A DNA stretch of 41,545 nucleotides from JAHEEL01 sp964195515 (GCA_964195515.1 CAXMQO010000061.1:1-41545), one strand, 5' to 3'; shown: positions 14,959-24,223, counted from the first letter of the stretch. Notes: generated from the letters alone by a model not told the origin. Numbers and translations are program-made.

Positions 14959-15396
14959 CTATCCGATTGAATCCTCGCTGCCTTGTGCAACCCATTCGTC
15001 GTACTCGACACCTTCCATCCATGTCGTGCCGTTGACGACTCGGAAACGCCGGCGCACGTCGATGAATCCCTCCTGTGATGGAGATGCATCAAACTCCTGT
15101 TCGGCGAGTTCGAGCGCCGGTCGCCATGCGGGAATGCCGACGGCGACATCGACACGCGCCTCCCACGACTCCTCCCCCCGGTACCGCTCCGCATCAGGGG
15201 AACTCCAGAACCGCTGGAGCTTCGTCGCCATTCGAATGGCCCGGCGCAAGGACCGCGCCGCCTGACGATCGATTGATTCCGGGTCGATGGTGAGATTCGC
15301 CATCCACTCCCCGTAGGCCTCGTCGCTCCACCGGTCGGGGTCCATGACCACATCGCGATAGAGGTCGTCGACGGCTGCCGCAAGCGAGACACTCAT
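14959..15396 (-). CDS. Hypothetical acidic protein
   Basis: A 145-residue soluble protein starting MSVSLAAAVDDLYRDVVMDP. It is rich in Trp, Arg, Asp and Glu, with no signal peptide, membrane span or recognised motif. The ATG at 15396 overlaps the stop of the class IV aminotransferase by 4 bases (ATGA), so it is translationally coupled to that gene. Its 3' end overlaps the promoter region of the downstream lipoprotein. Function unknown. Confidence 0.7.
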   Translation of the reverse strand: MSVSLAAAVDDLYRDVVMDPDRWSDEAYGEWMANLTIDPESIDRQAARSLRRAIRMATKLQRFWSSPDAERYRGEESWEARVDVAVGIPAWRPALELAEQEFDASPSQEGFIDVRRRFRVVNGTTWMEGVEYDEWVAQGSEDSIG

Positions 15397-16229
15397 CGAT
15401 GCAGCTCCTCATCAACGAGTGCTGTGAAGCCCTCCTGGAGACCCTTCGTCCCGCTACCGGTTCGAAAGCCGCGCCCGTCGACTTGTGCAACCGGGAGAAC
15501 CTCTCGAACCGTGGACATGGCGAATACCTCGTCTGCAATCATCACGTCGTCAATTCCGTAGATCCCTTGCCTGATGGTCATTCCAATGCGATCCGCGACT
15601 TCGATCGCGGCGGTGCGCGTGATCGATTCGAGAATGCCGATCTCAAGACTCGGTGTGTGGAAGACGCCGTCGCTGATCCAACCGATGGAGAACGTGGGCC
15701 CTTCGAGCACGTGACCGCTGCGACCGATCAGGAGCGCATCGTCGAAACCGTTGCCCTGCGCTGCCACCGATGCGGCAAGATTGAATCCGTACGACAGGGC
15801 CTTCGCTCCGGTGAGTTCGGACCAGTCGCCATCGGTGTGCCATGGTGCGGTCCTGGACTGGATGGTCATGGTCGATGGACCGGGATGAACGGCCTCGGCC
15901 AATACGACAACGCGAGAGTTGGTCCCCGGGACTTTCGCATCGGTGCCACCCGAGATGAACACCCGCACGACACCTGCACCCGCGATCTCAGCGACCGAAC
16001 GACACCATGCGTCAATGGAATCCCGGTCGGTGGTCGGCAACCGGAGCTTCGCAGCGCTCAGTTCGAGCCGATCGAGATGTGGCGCGAGCCGGAATATCGA
16101 GCCGTCGTAGGAACGCATCGCTTCGAAGCACCCGTACCCGCGCTGAAATCCGATGTCGAAGACCGAGATGGCAGCGTCTTGCGCATCCACGGCAACCCCA
16201 TCGATGAGGACAGCTCCGAGAACAGTCAT
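15393..16229 (-). CDS. Class IV PLP aminotransferase (IlvE/PabC/D-AAT-like)
   Basis: A 278-residue fold-type IV PLP enzyme. Signatures: ISVFDIGFQRGYGCFEAMR near residue 21, HLDRLELSAAKL, the probable Schiff-base Lys in LTGAKALSYGFNL, and GHVLEGPTFSIGW whose Glu follows the re-face PLP pattern. The C-terminal ADEVFAMSTVREVLPV matches the family consensus. Motifs do not separate 4-amino-4-deoxychorismate lyase from branched-chain or D-amino-acid aminotransferase. ATG 16229 has TACGCT 6 nt upstream (16241-16236). First gene of a pair with the hypothetical gene at 15396. Confidence 0.88.
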   Translation of the reverse strand: MTVLGAVLIDGVAVDAQDAAISVFDIGFQRGYGCFEAMRSYDGSIFRLAPHLDRLELSAAKLRLPTTDRDSIDAWCRSVAEIAGAGVVRVFISGGTDAKVPGTNSRVVVLAEAVHPGPSTMTIQSRTAPWHTDGDWSELTGAKALSYGFNLAASVAAQGNGFDDALLIGRSGHVLEGPTFSIGWISDGVFHTPSLEIGILESITRTAAIEVADRIGMTIRQGIYGIDDVMIADEVFAMSTVREVLPVAQVDGRGFRTGSGTKGLQEGFTALVDEELHR

Positions 16230-16253
16230 CCGTGAAGCGTAGAGCCTCGTTCC

Positions 16254-16330
16254 GTAGTCCGCGGTGCGTCGGTGTTCGGCAAGGACTCTCTCTTGCTGGA
16301 AGCGGGAAGCTGGAAACTGGTGGCTCGCGG
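16254..16330 (-). repeat. Composite 3' element, copy 1
   Basis: Follows the stop of the molybdopterin oxidoreductase gene. On the + strand: head GTAGTCCGCGGTGCGTCG (16254), then CTCTTG, then 7-bp units CTGGAAG, CGGGAAG, CTGGAAA and CTGGTGG (16296-16323). The same head and heptamer tail recur at 18003, 19015 and, inverted with its gene, 41495. Confidence 0.75.
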
Positions 16331-16363
16331 CCGACAGCCCTGCCTCGGCCAATCCCAACTCAG

Positions 16364-17923
16364 CTACTCCCCCCCAGCCTCTTCCGCCATGACTTCAATC
16401 GTGTGCCAACCTTCTGCACCGTCGGGCCTGGGTGACACCCGCGCTTCATTCTGCGTGAAACCTGTGCCATCGGTGGCCCGGACCGAGACAACGTGATTCC
16501 CCGCCGATAGCTCACTGTCGAACTTCCACTGAACCCACGCGTTTTCAGATAGCGGCTCCGATACCTCCGCGAGCACCCAGGGCCCTCCGTCGATCCGTAC
16601 CTCGACGAGTTTGACACCTCTGGTCGGCGCCCATGCGACACCTCCGAAGGTATACGAACCAGCCTCGACCGTCGCCCGGTTCCGTGGCCGATCGATGCGC
16701 GACTGCGTCTTGATCGGACCCTCCTTCGACCAACCGCGTGGAATCCAGTATCCGTCGAATGAATCCCACGTCGTCAACTCGATCTCGGTCAACCACTTTG
16801 TCGCCGACACGTAGCCGTACAAGCCCGGAACGACAAGACGGGCCGGGAAGCCGTGGTTCGCGGGCAGGACCTCACGATTCATGCCGATTGCCACAAGGGC
16901 ATCGCGGTCATCGAGACCCGCCGCGACGGGGAATCCAACCGTGAAGCCGTCGATCGAACGGCCAACGACCTGCTCCGCTCCCGGTTGTACTCCTGCCATA
17001 CCGAGCACGTCTCGGAGCAGCACTCCCGTCCAGAGGGCGTTGCCGACGAGATCGTCGCCGACGTCGTTCGACACACAGGCGAGTGTGACGTAGCGCTCGA
17101 CCAGCGGCATCGACGAGAGTTGGTCGTAGGTGAGGACGACTTCGTTGTCGACCATGCCCTTGATCGTCAGCGTCCACTCTTCTGGATCGATCGTCGGCAC
17201 CACAAGCGCTGTATCGATGCGGTAGAAGGCCGAATTCCCGACGACGATCGGTGCAACCCCGCTGAGATTGAAGTCATTGGCAGATGAGGGATCCATCTGG
17301 ATCTCGACAGGATCACGGAGGATCAGCGCACCACGCTGCGCGTCCGCCCGCCCGCGGATTCTCCCCCGACCGACGTTGATCGCCACCGCCGCCACGATGG
17401 CGGCCCCGGCGAGACCCACGATGAGTCTTCGGCGGGATATGTCGGTCACATCGTCGTCCGAGATGTCTCGAATCGGACTGCCTGCCCATGTCTTGATACC
17501 GAACCAGGCTGCAATTCCGAGACCAACGGCGACCGTCGTCGAAGCGGCGGCCAGTGGTCCCGAGACACCCGGTTGGGTGAGTTGGGCTGCCACGCCGACA
17601 ATGCCTGCGATGCCGAAACCGATGATGATCGGCATCGGCGTGTCGACCGATGCCTTGCCGAGGATCCAGCCGATGACGACCGAGACGATGAAGATTCCTA
17701 TCGCCAACACGGCCTTGTCGGCCGTGCCGAACGTTGAGATGGCGAACGTCTTCAACCATGCCGGGGAGACATCGATGACGTGGCTGCCGATCGCGGAGAC
17801 CGCGGACGGAACAGCATCCGAAATCCCCGCGAACAGCTCCGTAGCGCCCACCGCAATGAACACCCCGGCAACACCGGCCCAACCGGAGAGGCGCGCTGCT
17901 TTGTGCCGCTGATCGATCGTCAT
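16364..17923 (-). CDS. Membrane-anchored molybdopterin-dependent oxidoreductase (sulfite oxidase family)
   Basis: A 519-residue protein. Residues 1-190 contain about five hydrophobic segments, ending with an Arg-rich SRRRLIVGLAG motif before the last helix. Residues about 230-410 form the sulfite-oxidase/YedY-type Moco domain with the conserved molybdenum-ligand Cys in VTLACVSNDVG, plus PANHGFPARLVVPGLYGY and KWLTEIEL. Residues 430-510 form the Ig-like dimerisation domain. It probably acts on the outer face of the membrane, with electrons leaving through a partner not visible here. Substrate unknown. ATG 17923. TAG stop in GTAGCTGA, followed by the composite element. Confidence 0.92.
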   Translation of the reverse strand: MTIDQRHKAARLSGWAGVAGVFIAVGATELFAGISDAVPSAVSAIGSHVIDVSPAWLKTFAISTFGTADKAVLAIGIFIVSVVIGWILGKASVDTPMPIIIGFGIAGIVGVAAQLTQPGVSGPLAAASTTVAVGLGIAAWFGIKTWAGSPIRDISDDDVTDISRRRLIVGLAGAAIVAAVAINVGRGRIRGRADAQRGALILRDPVEIQMDPSSANDFNLSGVAPIVVGNSAFYRIDTALVVPTIDPEEWTLTIKGMVDNEVVLTYDQLSSMPLVERYVTLACVSNDVGDDLVGNALWTGVLLRDVLGMAGVQPGAEQVVGRSIDGFTVGFPVAAGLDDRDALVAIGMNREVLPANHGFPARLVVPGLYGYVSATKWLTEIELTTWDSFDGYWIPRGWSKEGPIKTQSRIDRPRNRATVEAGSYTFGGVAWAPTRGVKLVEVRIDGGPWVLAEVSEPLSENAWVQWKFDSELSAGNHVVSVRATDGTGFTQNEARVSPRPDGAEGWHTIEVMAEEAGGE

Positions 17924-18002
17924 GCGACTACTGAACCACAGGATCGGGACTTCCGTAGCCGAAACACACGAAGTTCACCGTTTGGTAAGAAGTCCGTGCT
18001 TC

Positions 18003-18062
18003 GTAGTCCGCGAAGTGTCGCTCTTGTTGCCGCCAGCTGAAAGCTCGAAGCTCGAAGCTCAT
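18003..18062 (-). repeat. Composite 3' element, copy 2
   Basis: Follows the CBS-domain gene stop (18076). + strand: head GTAGTCCGCGAAGTGTCG (18003), CTCTTG, then 7-bp units AGCTGAA, AGCTCGA, AGCTCGA and AGCTCAT (18035-18062). Confidence 0.75.
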
Positions 18063-18075
18063 ACCTGTCCCCTTC

Positions 18076-19002
18076 CTACCCCCAGCGCAGGCCCGTCGGA
18101 TCCGCCGTTCCGGAGCGATAGACGCCGACGAGGTTTCCCGAACCGTCCAACACGGGGATGGTCATGCTGTCAGTATCGTCGATGAGATCCCTGGCATGCC
18201 CGATCGTCTCCTCTGGAGCGAGGAATGCCGTCTCGGGCGCCAGCTCGCCAAGCTCTGCGTCGGGATCGGCCGCGTTGAGCGCTGCTGCGGAGACCACACC
18301 CAGAAGGACGCTCTCGGACGCTACGACGACATCCCCGACGCCGACGGCCAGGGCATCGGCAACACGCATGTGGGGTCCGAAGGCGGTTGGCGGCTCCATG
18401 GCTTGATACACCCGGACCGGGGCCGCCTTCACGACGATCGTCCCACCGGACGTCTTGTGTTTGATCCGCGCTCCCGGCCCGAAGAACTGGCGCTGGAACC
18501 ATGATCCGCCGGGTGCCCCGACAACGAGCAGAGTGCCCGCAGGGAGTGCTTGTACCATCGCCTCCGGACTGGCGGCGCCGACCGCTTCGATGCGCAGGTC
18601 GGGAAACTGATCGTCAAGCTCCTGCACGATCCGAGTGGCTGCCGGCGTCGGCCCGGGACTGCCGTGGGCGTAGACGGCACGGGCGGGGATTTTCAGGCTA
18701 CGTCCGATCCGCTCGGCCACGGCGGCCGCCAGCGATGAGTGAGGGCCGCTCCCGACCGCAGCGACGACACCAGTGATCTTGTCGGCGGAGAACCCGCTGG
18801 GGACCGCAACGCTGCACAGATCGAACGAACTCAGGCGCCGGCTCACCATCAGCGCCGCACCGGTACGAATGCACGTGGCGGCAGGGTCCGAGTCCGCCCG
18901 AATCGCTGCATCGCCTGAGATCACCTCAGCGAGCTCGCGACAGCCAGATCCTCTCGTCCATACAACCGTCGGCTCGTCCGTCGGTTGTCGGTCAATCGAC
19001 AA
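18076..19002 (-). CDS. CBS-domain protein with USP-like N-terminal region
   Basis: A 308-residue soluble protein. The middle part (ITGVVAAVGSGPHSSLAAAV ... GTLLVVGAPGG) resembles universal-stress-protein nucleotide-binding folds, with G-x-APGG near residue 180. The C-terminal 110 residues look like a CBS pair (VADALAVGVGDVVVASES and TIPVLDGSGNLVGVYRSG). It probably binds an adenine nucleotide, and its target is unknown. The start is TTG 19002 with GGGGAG 5-6 nt upstream. An in-frame ATG at 19077 is rejected because the extra codons are repeat sequence. Upstream nadE may be in the same transcript. Confidence 0.75.
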   Translation of the reverse strand: MSIDRQPTDEPTVVWTRGSGCRELAEVISGDAAIRADSDPAATCIRTGAALMVSRRLSSFDLCSVAVPSGFSADKITGVVAAVGSGPHSSLAAAVAERIGRSLKIPARAVYAHGSPGPTPAATRIVQELDDQFPDLRIEAVGAASPEAMVQALPAGTLLVVGAPGGSWFQRQFFGPGARIKHKTSGGTIVVKAAPVRVYQAMEPPTAFGPHMRVADALAVGVGDVVVASESVLLGVVSAAALNAADPDAELGELAPETAFLAPEETIGHARDLIDDTDSMTIPVLDGSGNLVGVYRSGTADPTGLRWG

Positions 19003-19014
19003 AGGTTCTCCCCG

Positions 19015-19077
19015 GTAGTCGGGTGAAGAGTATCTGTTCTTGCTGGAAGCCGGCAGCTGGCAGCAGCCCGCTCGCAA
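19015..19077 (-). repeat. Composite 3' element, copy 3
   Basis: Follows the nadE stop (19080-19078). + strand: head GTAGTCGGGTGAAGAG (19015), TTCTTG, then 7-bp units CTGGAAG, CCGGCAG, CTGGCAG and CAGCCCG (19043-19070). The 7-bp units run directly into the nadE stop codon. Confidence 0.7.
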
Positions 19078-20784
19078 CTACTGACTCAAGTATCGATTCG
19101 TCATTGGGAGCCGTCGGTCACGACCGAAGCCCTTGCTCGTGATCTTCACACCCGGTGGGGCTTGACGCCGTTTGTACTCGTTGCGGTCGACCATCCGGGC
19201 GATCCGACACACGAGGTCCCGATCAAATCCGACTGCTGCGATCTCGTCGACGGTTCGGTCCCGTTCGATGTACTGCTCGAGCACCGCATCGAGCACGTCA
19301 TACGGCGGCAGCGAATCCGTGTCGAATTGGTCCGGACGGAGCTCCGCGGACGGGGCCTTCTCGATTATCGTCAGAGGGATCACCTCACGTTCTCGATTGC
19401 GCCATCGGGCGAGGCGGTATACGAGCGTCTTGTAGACGTCCTTCAGCACGGCGTAGCCACCGGCCATGTCGCCGTAGAGGGTCGCATAGCCGACCGCCAT
19501 CTCCGATTTGTTGCCCGTCGCGACGACCATGCCTCCGAACTTGTTCGACACGCCCATCAGGATCGTTCCCCGAATTCGGGCTTGCAGATTCTCCTCGGCT
19601 ACGTCCTGCTCGGTGCCCTGGAAGAGCGGATCGAGGGTCGCGAGGAACGACTCGAATGTGGCCTCGATCGGGATCACGTCGAAGCGGCATCCGAGGTTGG
19701 CTGCAAGCGCGCCTGAATCCGCGACCGAACCTTCGGAGGAGTATCGGGTCGGCATCGTGATCGTGTGGACCGCATTGGAACCGAGCGCATCGACCGCGAT
19801 CGTCGCGGCGAGTGCAGAGTCGATTCCTCCAGACGACCCAATGACGACACCGGCGAAGCCGTTCTTGTTCACGTAACTCCGGAGCCCGGTGACAAGCGCT
19901 TCATAGATCTCTGCCTCGCCCGTCAGGCGCGGCGGAGGCACCGGCACAGGAAGCGCAGACCGGTGGTTGCGTTTCTCAACAACCGGGATCGGAGGGACAC
20001 CCGCCGCACGCCCGGCAGGGAGAGGAAGGTCGACGACAAACAACTCCTCGGCGAATTGTGCCGCGCGGTACACGAGCGACCCATCGGCGCCGAAGACCAT
20101 CGAGTCGCCGTCGAAGACCAACTCGTCCTGGCCACCGACACAGTTGACATAGACCACGGCGGCGCCGCTTCGAATCGCCTCTTCGCGAAGCAACGCTTCT
20201 CGATCCTTTCCTTTCCCGATGTGGAAGGGAGAGCCGTTCAGATTGAGCAACAATCCGGCTCCTGCCGCTGCCTGGTGTGTCGGCGGGCCGGTGGGCGACC
20301 AGATGTCTTCACAGATCGACACCCCGGCGACGACATCTCCGATCTTCCACAACCGCACCGGCTCGCGACTCTCGGCGAAATACCGAGCCTCGTCGAAGAC
20401 GCCGTAGTTCGGCAGTAGTTCCTTGTGATAGACCCCAACGACGCGGCCTTCGGCCAGCACCGCGGCAGCATTGGCGACCCGTCGCCCCACCGAGTCGTCA
20501 TCGATAGCACCCTCGTCAAGCGGGTCAACGAACCCGACGACGACGGCGCACCTCCCGGATGCCTCGGCCAAACGATCCAGGACGCGGAGGTTCTCTGCGA
20601 CGAACCCTTCCCGCAGCACCAGATCCTCCGGCGGGTAGCCGACGATCGCTAGCTCGGACAGTACGAGCACATCTGCATTGACGCCCTCGGCCCAGCGCAA
20701 CGCCTCGAGAATGCGGGATTCATTCCCGGAGAGATCCCCGACGGTGAAGTCTCTCTGGGCTCCGGCGATCCTGATCATGGTCAT
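19078..20784 (-). CDS. nadE: Glutamine-dependent NAD+ synthetase
   Basis: Converts nicotinate adenine dinucleotide to NAD+ using ATP and glutamine (568 residues, two-domain form). The N-terminal nitrilase-type glutaminase has the Glu in VLSELAIVGYPPEDL, Lys in YHKELLPNYGVFDE and catalytic Cys in SICEDIW. The C-terminal synthetase has the PP-loop VIGSSGGIDSALAA near residue 315. GNKSEMAVGYATLYGDMAGG matches the family. ATG 20784 overlaps the GCS2 ligase stop by 4 bases, so the two are coupled. Confidence 0.96.
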   Translation of the reverse strand: MTMIRIAGAQRDFTVGDLSGNESRILEALRWAEGVNADVLVLSELAIVGYPPEDLVLREGFVAENLRVLDRLAEASGRCAVVVGFVDPLDEGAIDDDSVGRRVANAAAVLAEGRVVGVYHKELLPNYGVFDEARYFAESREPVRLWKIGDVVAGVSICEDIWSPTGPPTHQAAAGAGLLLNLNGSPFHIGKGKDREALLREEAIRSGAAVVYVNCVGGQDELVFDGDSMVFGADGSLVYRAAQFAEELFVVDLPLPAGRAAGVPPIPVVEKRNHRSALPVPVPPPRLTGEAEIYEALVTGLRSYVNKNGFAGVVIGSSGGIDSALAATIAVDALGSNAVHTITMPTRYSSEGSVADSGALAANLGCRFDVIPIEATFESFLATLDPLFQGTEQDVAEENLQARIRGTILMGVSNKFGGMVVATGNKSEMAVGYATLYGDMAGGYAVLKDVYKTLVYRLARWRNREREVIPLTIIEKAPSAELRPDQFDTDSLPPYDVLDAVLEQYIERDRTVDEIAAVGFDRDLVCRIARMVDRNEYKRRQAPPGVKITSKGFGRDRRLPMTNRYLSQ

Positions 20785-21914
20785 AGGTCGGAGACGGTCT
20801 CGTCGATCAGGAAGTCAACGACGGTGACCAGAGCCTCGTGTTCGTCCGCCCCGGCAACGATCGCGGCTTCGTAGATCTCCCGCTGGCGATCTGCACTGGT
20901 ACCGCGCTGCAGGATGTCCTTGACGTTCGACACTTCTTCAACACAGTCGAGCCGCTGGGCGTCCTCGGCGATCAGCTCCAGAATCTCGTCCATGAGTTCG
21001 GGAAACGGGACGAGTCGACCGGTCCCGAAATCGATGAGCGACTCCGAGATGCCGTAGCGCTGCGCCCTCCAGATGTTCTCCTTCAGGAGCATTCTCGAGT
21101 AGACGCGCCATCGCTGATTGTCTTGTCGCAGGCGGTACAGCATCGAGAGCAAGGAGAGGTAGAGCGCCGCGAGCGTGATTCCGTCGTCGAGACGCGTCGC
21201 GATGTCGGTTGAGCGCATCTCGAGCGTTGGATAGCGGGCCGAGGGCCGGATGTCCCACCACAGCTTGGTCTCGTCCTCGATGACTCCCGACTCGATGAGG
21301 ACCTGGGCATGACGCTGGTAGTGGCTCCAGTCGAGGAACTCATCCGGCATTCCGGTGCGGGGCAAGGTTCGGAACACGGAGGTTCGATACGATTTCAGTC
21401 CGGTGTCGTCACCGTGCCAGAACGGAGACGACCCCGAGAGAGCGAGCAGATGCGGCAGGAAGTAGAGCACCTGGTTCATCAGGTCGATGCGCGCGTCCTC
21501 GTCTTCGATGCCGACGTGCACGTGCATGCCGCAGATCAGCAGCCGCCGGACGACGCCCTGGAGCGCCTCAGCCAGCATGTTGTACCGGACTCTGTCCGTG
21601 TGAAGTTGCTCGTCCCACGCGGCGAACGGGTGCGTCGACGCCGAGATGATCGCCATGTCGTACTCGGAGACAACGGACGAGACATCCCGTCGGAGTTGGG
21701 CGAGGTGTGCCCGTACCTCCTTGACCGACGTGCTGACCGGTGTCCCGACCTCGATCTGCGAGCGGATGAACTCCGGGCTCACCGTGCCCTCGGTGATCTC
21801 CTCGCACGCCGCAAGCAGTCCGTCGGGCATGTCCGGCACGAGATCGCGGGTCTCGCGATCGACAAGGAAGTACTCCTCCTCGATCCCGATGGTGAAACTC
21901 GGTTCTTTCGTCAT
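20781..21914 (-). CDS. Glutamate-cysteine ligase, GCS2 family (YbdK-like)
   Basis: Carboxylate-amine ligase of the GCS2 family (377 residues). It starts MTKEPSFTIGIEEEYFLVD, whose GIEEEYFLVD is the family signature. HVHVGIEDEDARI and WWDIRPSARYPTLEMR follow, with metal/ATP-binding Glu and His residues. Members make gamma-glutamylcysteine for glutathione, mycothiol-linked or ergothioneine routes, and the role here is not settled by sequence. ATG 21914 is preceded by GGAGG, and TACGCT lies further upstream. I reject an in-frame start at 22100 because it would cross the divergent M20 remnant. First gene of GCS2-nadE. Confidence 0.9.
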   Translation of the reverse strand: MTKEPSFTIGIEEEYFLVDRETRDLVPDMPDGLLAACEEITEGTVSPEFIRSQIEVGTPVSTSVKEVRAHLAQLRRDVSSVVSEYDMAIISASTHPFAAWDEQLHTDRVRYNMLAEALQGVVRRLLICGMHVHVGIEDEDARIDLMNQVLYFLPHLLALSGSSPFWHGDDTGLKSYRTSVFRTLPRTGMPDEFLDWSHYQRHAQVLIESGVIEDETKLWWDIRPSARYPTLEMRSTDIATRLDDGITLAALYLSLLSMLYRLRQDNQRWRVYSRMLLKENIWRAQRYGISESLIDFGTGRLVPFPELMDEILELIAEDAQRLDCVEEVSNVKDILQRGTSADRQREIYEAAIVAGADEHEALVTVVDFLIDETVSDL

Positions 21915-21977
21915 GGCCCCTCCTGTCCCCGTAGCGTAGAGAACGCGGGCGCGACAATCCCATACAATCCGAATCTC

Positions 21978-22154
21978 ATGCTCGACCTCGCCAAACGAGC
22001 CACTGCTCACGCGTGTGCCGGTGCGCCCGATGCCGTCCCAATGTGGCGAGATCTGCACGGCCATCCCGAGGTTGCGTTGACCGAACGCCGGACCACGCAA
22101 CGGATCGCCGTCGGAGCGCTCAGTCTGATTCGACCAATGGAACGACCGCGCTGA
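21978..22154 (+). pseudogene. Remnant of an M20-family amidohydrolase
   Basis: Starts at ATG 21978 with TACAAT 9 nt upstream. The first about 45 residues read like an M20D hydrolase N-terminus: MLDLAKRATAHACAG, then VPMWRDLHGHPEVALTE with the family W-R-x-L-H-x-H-P-E pattern, then RTTQRIAVGAL. From about 22119 the frame runs into the antisense of the tyrA 3' end and stops at 22152-22154. The catalytic domain is missing. A deletion removed the rest of the gene, while the promoter and start remain. Confidence 0.7.
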
Positions 22155-23142
22155 GTCCTTCTGCTGAGAGCGCTGCGCGAAGTATGTTCTCTTCCCCCGC
22201 TCGCACCGACAGCGTCAGGATGCCGCCACCCCCGTACGGCGCGTGACGAAGTTGGAGGTCACGAAGATCGGCGCTGCACTCAGCGAGTGCATGACCGACC
22301 GCCGCCATTTCACCGGGACGATCCTCGAGAGCAACACGCACAACAGCTAGTTCGGGCCCGAGGGAAGCCCGCAGACGACGAGCCTGCGCCAGCATCGCCC
22401 GCAGATCTGCGTCCGAGGTTGCGAACGCAGCGAGACGGGCCCGGAGAGCCTCGACGGCGTTCATCACTTCCCGACGATTGACCGTCAAGATGTCCATCCA
22501 GATGGCCGGATCGGACGCCGCCACCCGCGTGAGGTCGCGGAAGCTGCCGGCAGCAAGTTCCATTGCGCCGGGGACCTCACCCGCTCCGTCCAGAAGCGCA
22601 GCGGCCACGATCTGCGGGAGATGGCTGATCCGGGCCACCGCCGCGTCGTGCTCGGCTGCACCCATCCGGATTGGTCTGGCCCCGAGGCCGACCACGATCG
22701 ATTCAACGGTCAGGACATCCGATTCGTCCGCACCGTCCGGCACTACCACCCAGGTGGCGCCACGGAAGAGCCCGGGCCGTGCAGCATCGGGACCGGTGAC
22801 CTCCCGGCCCGCCATCGGGTGGGTGCCGACAAAGCGTTCAGTCCGGACGACCTCGATGATCGGAGCTTTGACCGATGCGACGTCGATCACCAGTGCCGCC
22901 GTCTCTAACTCACTCAGGGTGGAGCGAACAGCCGATGGCGGGGCGGCGAGAACGAGAAGATCGTTGGTTCCCAGAAGCGCAGAATCGAGGCTTCCAATCG
23001 GCACAACGGCCCCGGTTCTGGCGGCCCCTTCGAGTGCGTCCGGGTTCGGATCCCATCCGAGCGTCTCCCAGCCGAGATCCTGAAGGCCCAGAGCGATCGA
23101 CGTCCCGATCAGCCCGGTCCCGGAGATGAGCGCACGCGGCAC
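22120..23142 (-). CDS. tyrA: Prephenate dehydrogenase with C-terminal ACT domain
   Basis: Oxidative decarboxylation of prephenate to 4-hydroxyphenylpyruvate for tyrosine (340 residues). It has an N-terminal Rossmann fold, ISGTGLIGTSIALGL at residues 6-20, then VIDVASVKAP and FVGTHPMAGREVTGP, with the conserved His of the TyrA family. From about residue 275, VVRVALEDRPGEMAAVGHAL and following resemble an ACT regulatory domain, which would allow tyrosine feedback. It begins 5 nt after the aroF stop and is clearly in one operon with it. Confidence 0.94.
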   Translation of the reverse strand: MPRALISGTGLIGTSIALGLQDLGWETLGWDPNPDALEGAARTGAVVPIGSLDSALLGTNDLLVLAAPPSAVRSTLSELETAALVIDVASVKAPIIEVVRTERFVGTHPMAGREVTGPDAARPGLFRGATWVVVPDGADESDVLTVESIVVGLGARPIRMGAAEHDAAVARISHLPQIVAAALLDGAGEVPGAMELAAGSFRDLTRVAASDPAIWMDILTVNRREVMNAVEALRARLAAFATSDADLRAMLAQARRLRASLGPELAVVRVALEDRPGEMAAVGHALAECSADLRDLQLRHAPYGGGGILTLSVRAGEENILRAALSAEGLSAVVPLVESD

Positions 23143-23147
23143 GGCGC

Positions 23148-24179
23148 TCAGATCTCGACGTGCATGACCGCGGCGAGCTCACGAATCTCATCCATGAGCA
23201 CAGCGAATTCGCCGGGGAGAATCGCCTGAGGTCCGTCGACGAGAGCGGTCTCCGGCGCGGGATGCACGTCGATCATGAACCCATCGGCTCCCGCAGCGAC
23301 GGCGACACGGGCCAATGGGGCCACCAAGTGACGATGCCCACCCGAATGCGACGGGTCGACGATGATCGGGAGGTGCGATAGGCCCTTCACGATCGGCACC
23401 GCTGAGATGTCGAGGGTGTTTCGGGTTGCCGTCTCAAACGTACGGATGCCGCGCTCGCAGAGAACGACGTTGTGGTTGCCTTCTTTGTAGATGTATTCAG
23501 CCGCGTTCAGCCACTCCTCCACCGTTGCGGTGAACCCGCGCTTGAGCATGACGGGCCTGGGTTGGCGACCGAGTTCCGAGAGAAGCGAGAAGTTCGCCAT
23601 GTTCCTGGTGCCGACACGGATCAGATCGGCATAGGAAGCGACAAGGTCGACATCACGGGGGTCGAGTATTTCCACCACAAACGGCAGACCGAACTCTTCT
23701 CGAGCTTCGGCGAGCAGTTCGAGGCCCGCCTCACCGAGTCCTTGGAAGGCATACGGGGACGTTCTCGGCTTGAAAGCGTCACCACGAAGGATCGGCGCAC
23801 CCGCCTCCTTCACTGCCTCGGCAGCAGCGAACAACTGATCCCTCGACTCGACGGCGCATGGTCCGGCGATGGGAGCGAAGTGTCCGCCACCGATCTTCGC
23901 CGGGCCGACGGTAACCACGGAGTCTTCTGACTGGAAGTCTCGGCTGACGAACTTGAAGGGCTTCAGGACCGGGACGGCCCGTTCGACCCCGGGGAAGGCC
24001 TCCCACGGAAGCTGTTGCACCTTGGTTCGATCACCGACGATGCCGATCACCGTCCGGTTGCTCCCTTTGGATACGTGGGCCTCGGCACCGACCTCGGCGA
24101 GTCTGGCCAGAACATGCTCGACGTCCCCAGGCGTCGCATCTGCACGCATCACGATGATCAAGCTTCCATCTCCCGCCAT
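23148..24179 (-). CDS. aroF: DAHP synthase, type I-beta with N-terminal regulatory domain
   Basis: Condenses phosphoenolpyruvate and erythrose 4-phosphate, the first step of the shikimate pathway (343 residues). Residues 1-75 form the ferredoxin-like regulatory domain seen in T. maritima DAHPS. The barrel follows, with GPCAVES (metal Cys108), FKPRTSP, MLKRGFTAT, VDPSHS (His278), IDVHP (Asp304) and LVDG (Asp315), so all four metal ligands are present. This contrasts with the degenerate paralogue at 4.8-5.9 kb. ATG 24179 has a GGAGG site upstream and TACCCT further away. First gene of aroF-tyrA. Confidence 0.96.
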   Translation of the reverse strand: MAGDGSLIIVMRADATPGDVEHVLARLAEVGAEAHVSKGSNRTVIGIVGDRTKVQQLPWEAFPGVERAVPVLKPFKFVSRDFQSEDSVVTVGPAKIGGGHFAPIAGPCAVESRDQLFAAAEAVKEAGAPILRGDAFKPRTSPYAFQGLGEAGLELLAEAREEFGLPFVVEILDPRDVDLVASYADLIRVGTRNMANFSLLSELGRQPRPVMLKRGFTATVEEWLNAAEYIYKEGNHNVVLCERGIRTFETATRNTLDISAVPIVKGLSHLPIIVDPSHSGGHRHLVAPLARVAVAAGADGFMIDVHPAPETALVDGPQAILPGEFAVLMDEIRELAAVMHVEI

Positions 24180-24223
24180 GTTCCCGCTTCCTCCGGCTCC
24201 CGAAGGGTAGGGGACCGCGTGCA

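Noticed and set aside
14472..15392. Long Arg/Ser-rich open frame on the - strand
   Set aside because: Shadow frame over two better-supported genes, with composition typical of off-frame GC-rich DNA.
19003..19077. N-terminal extension of the CBS-domain protein to ATG 19077
   Set aside because: The extra 25 codons are the 7-bp repeat element; TTG 19002 has a Shine-Dalgarno sequence.
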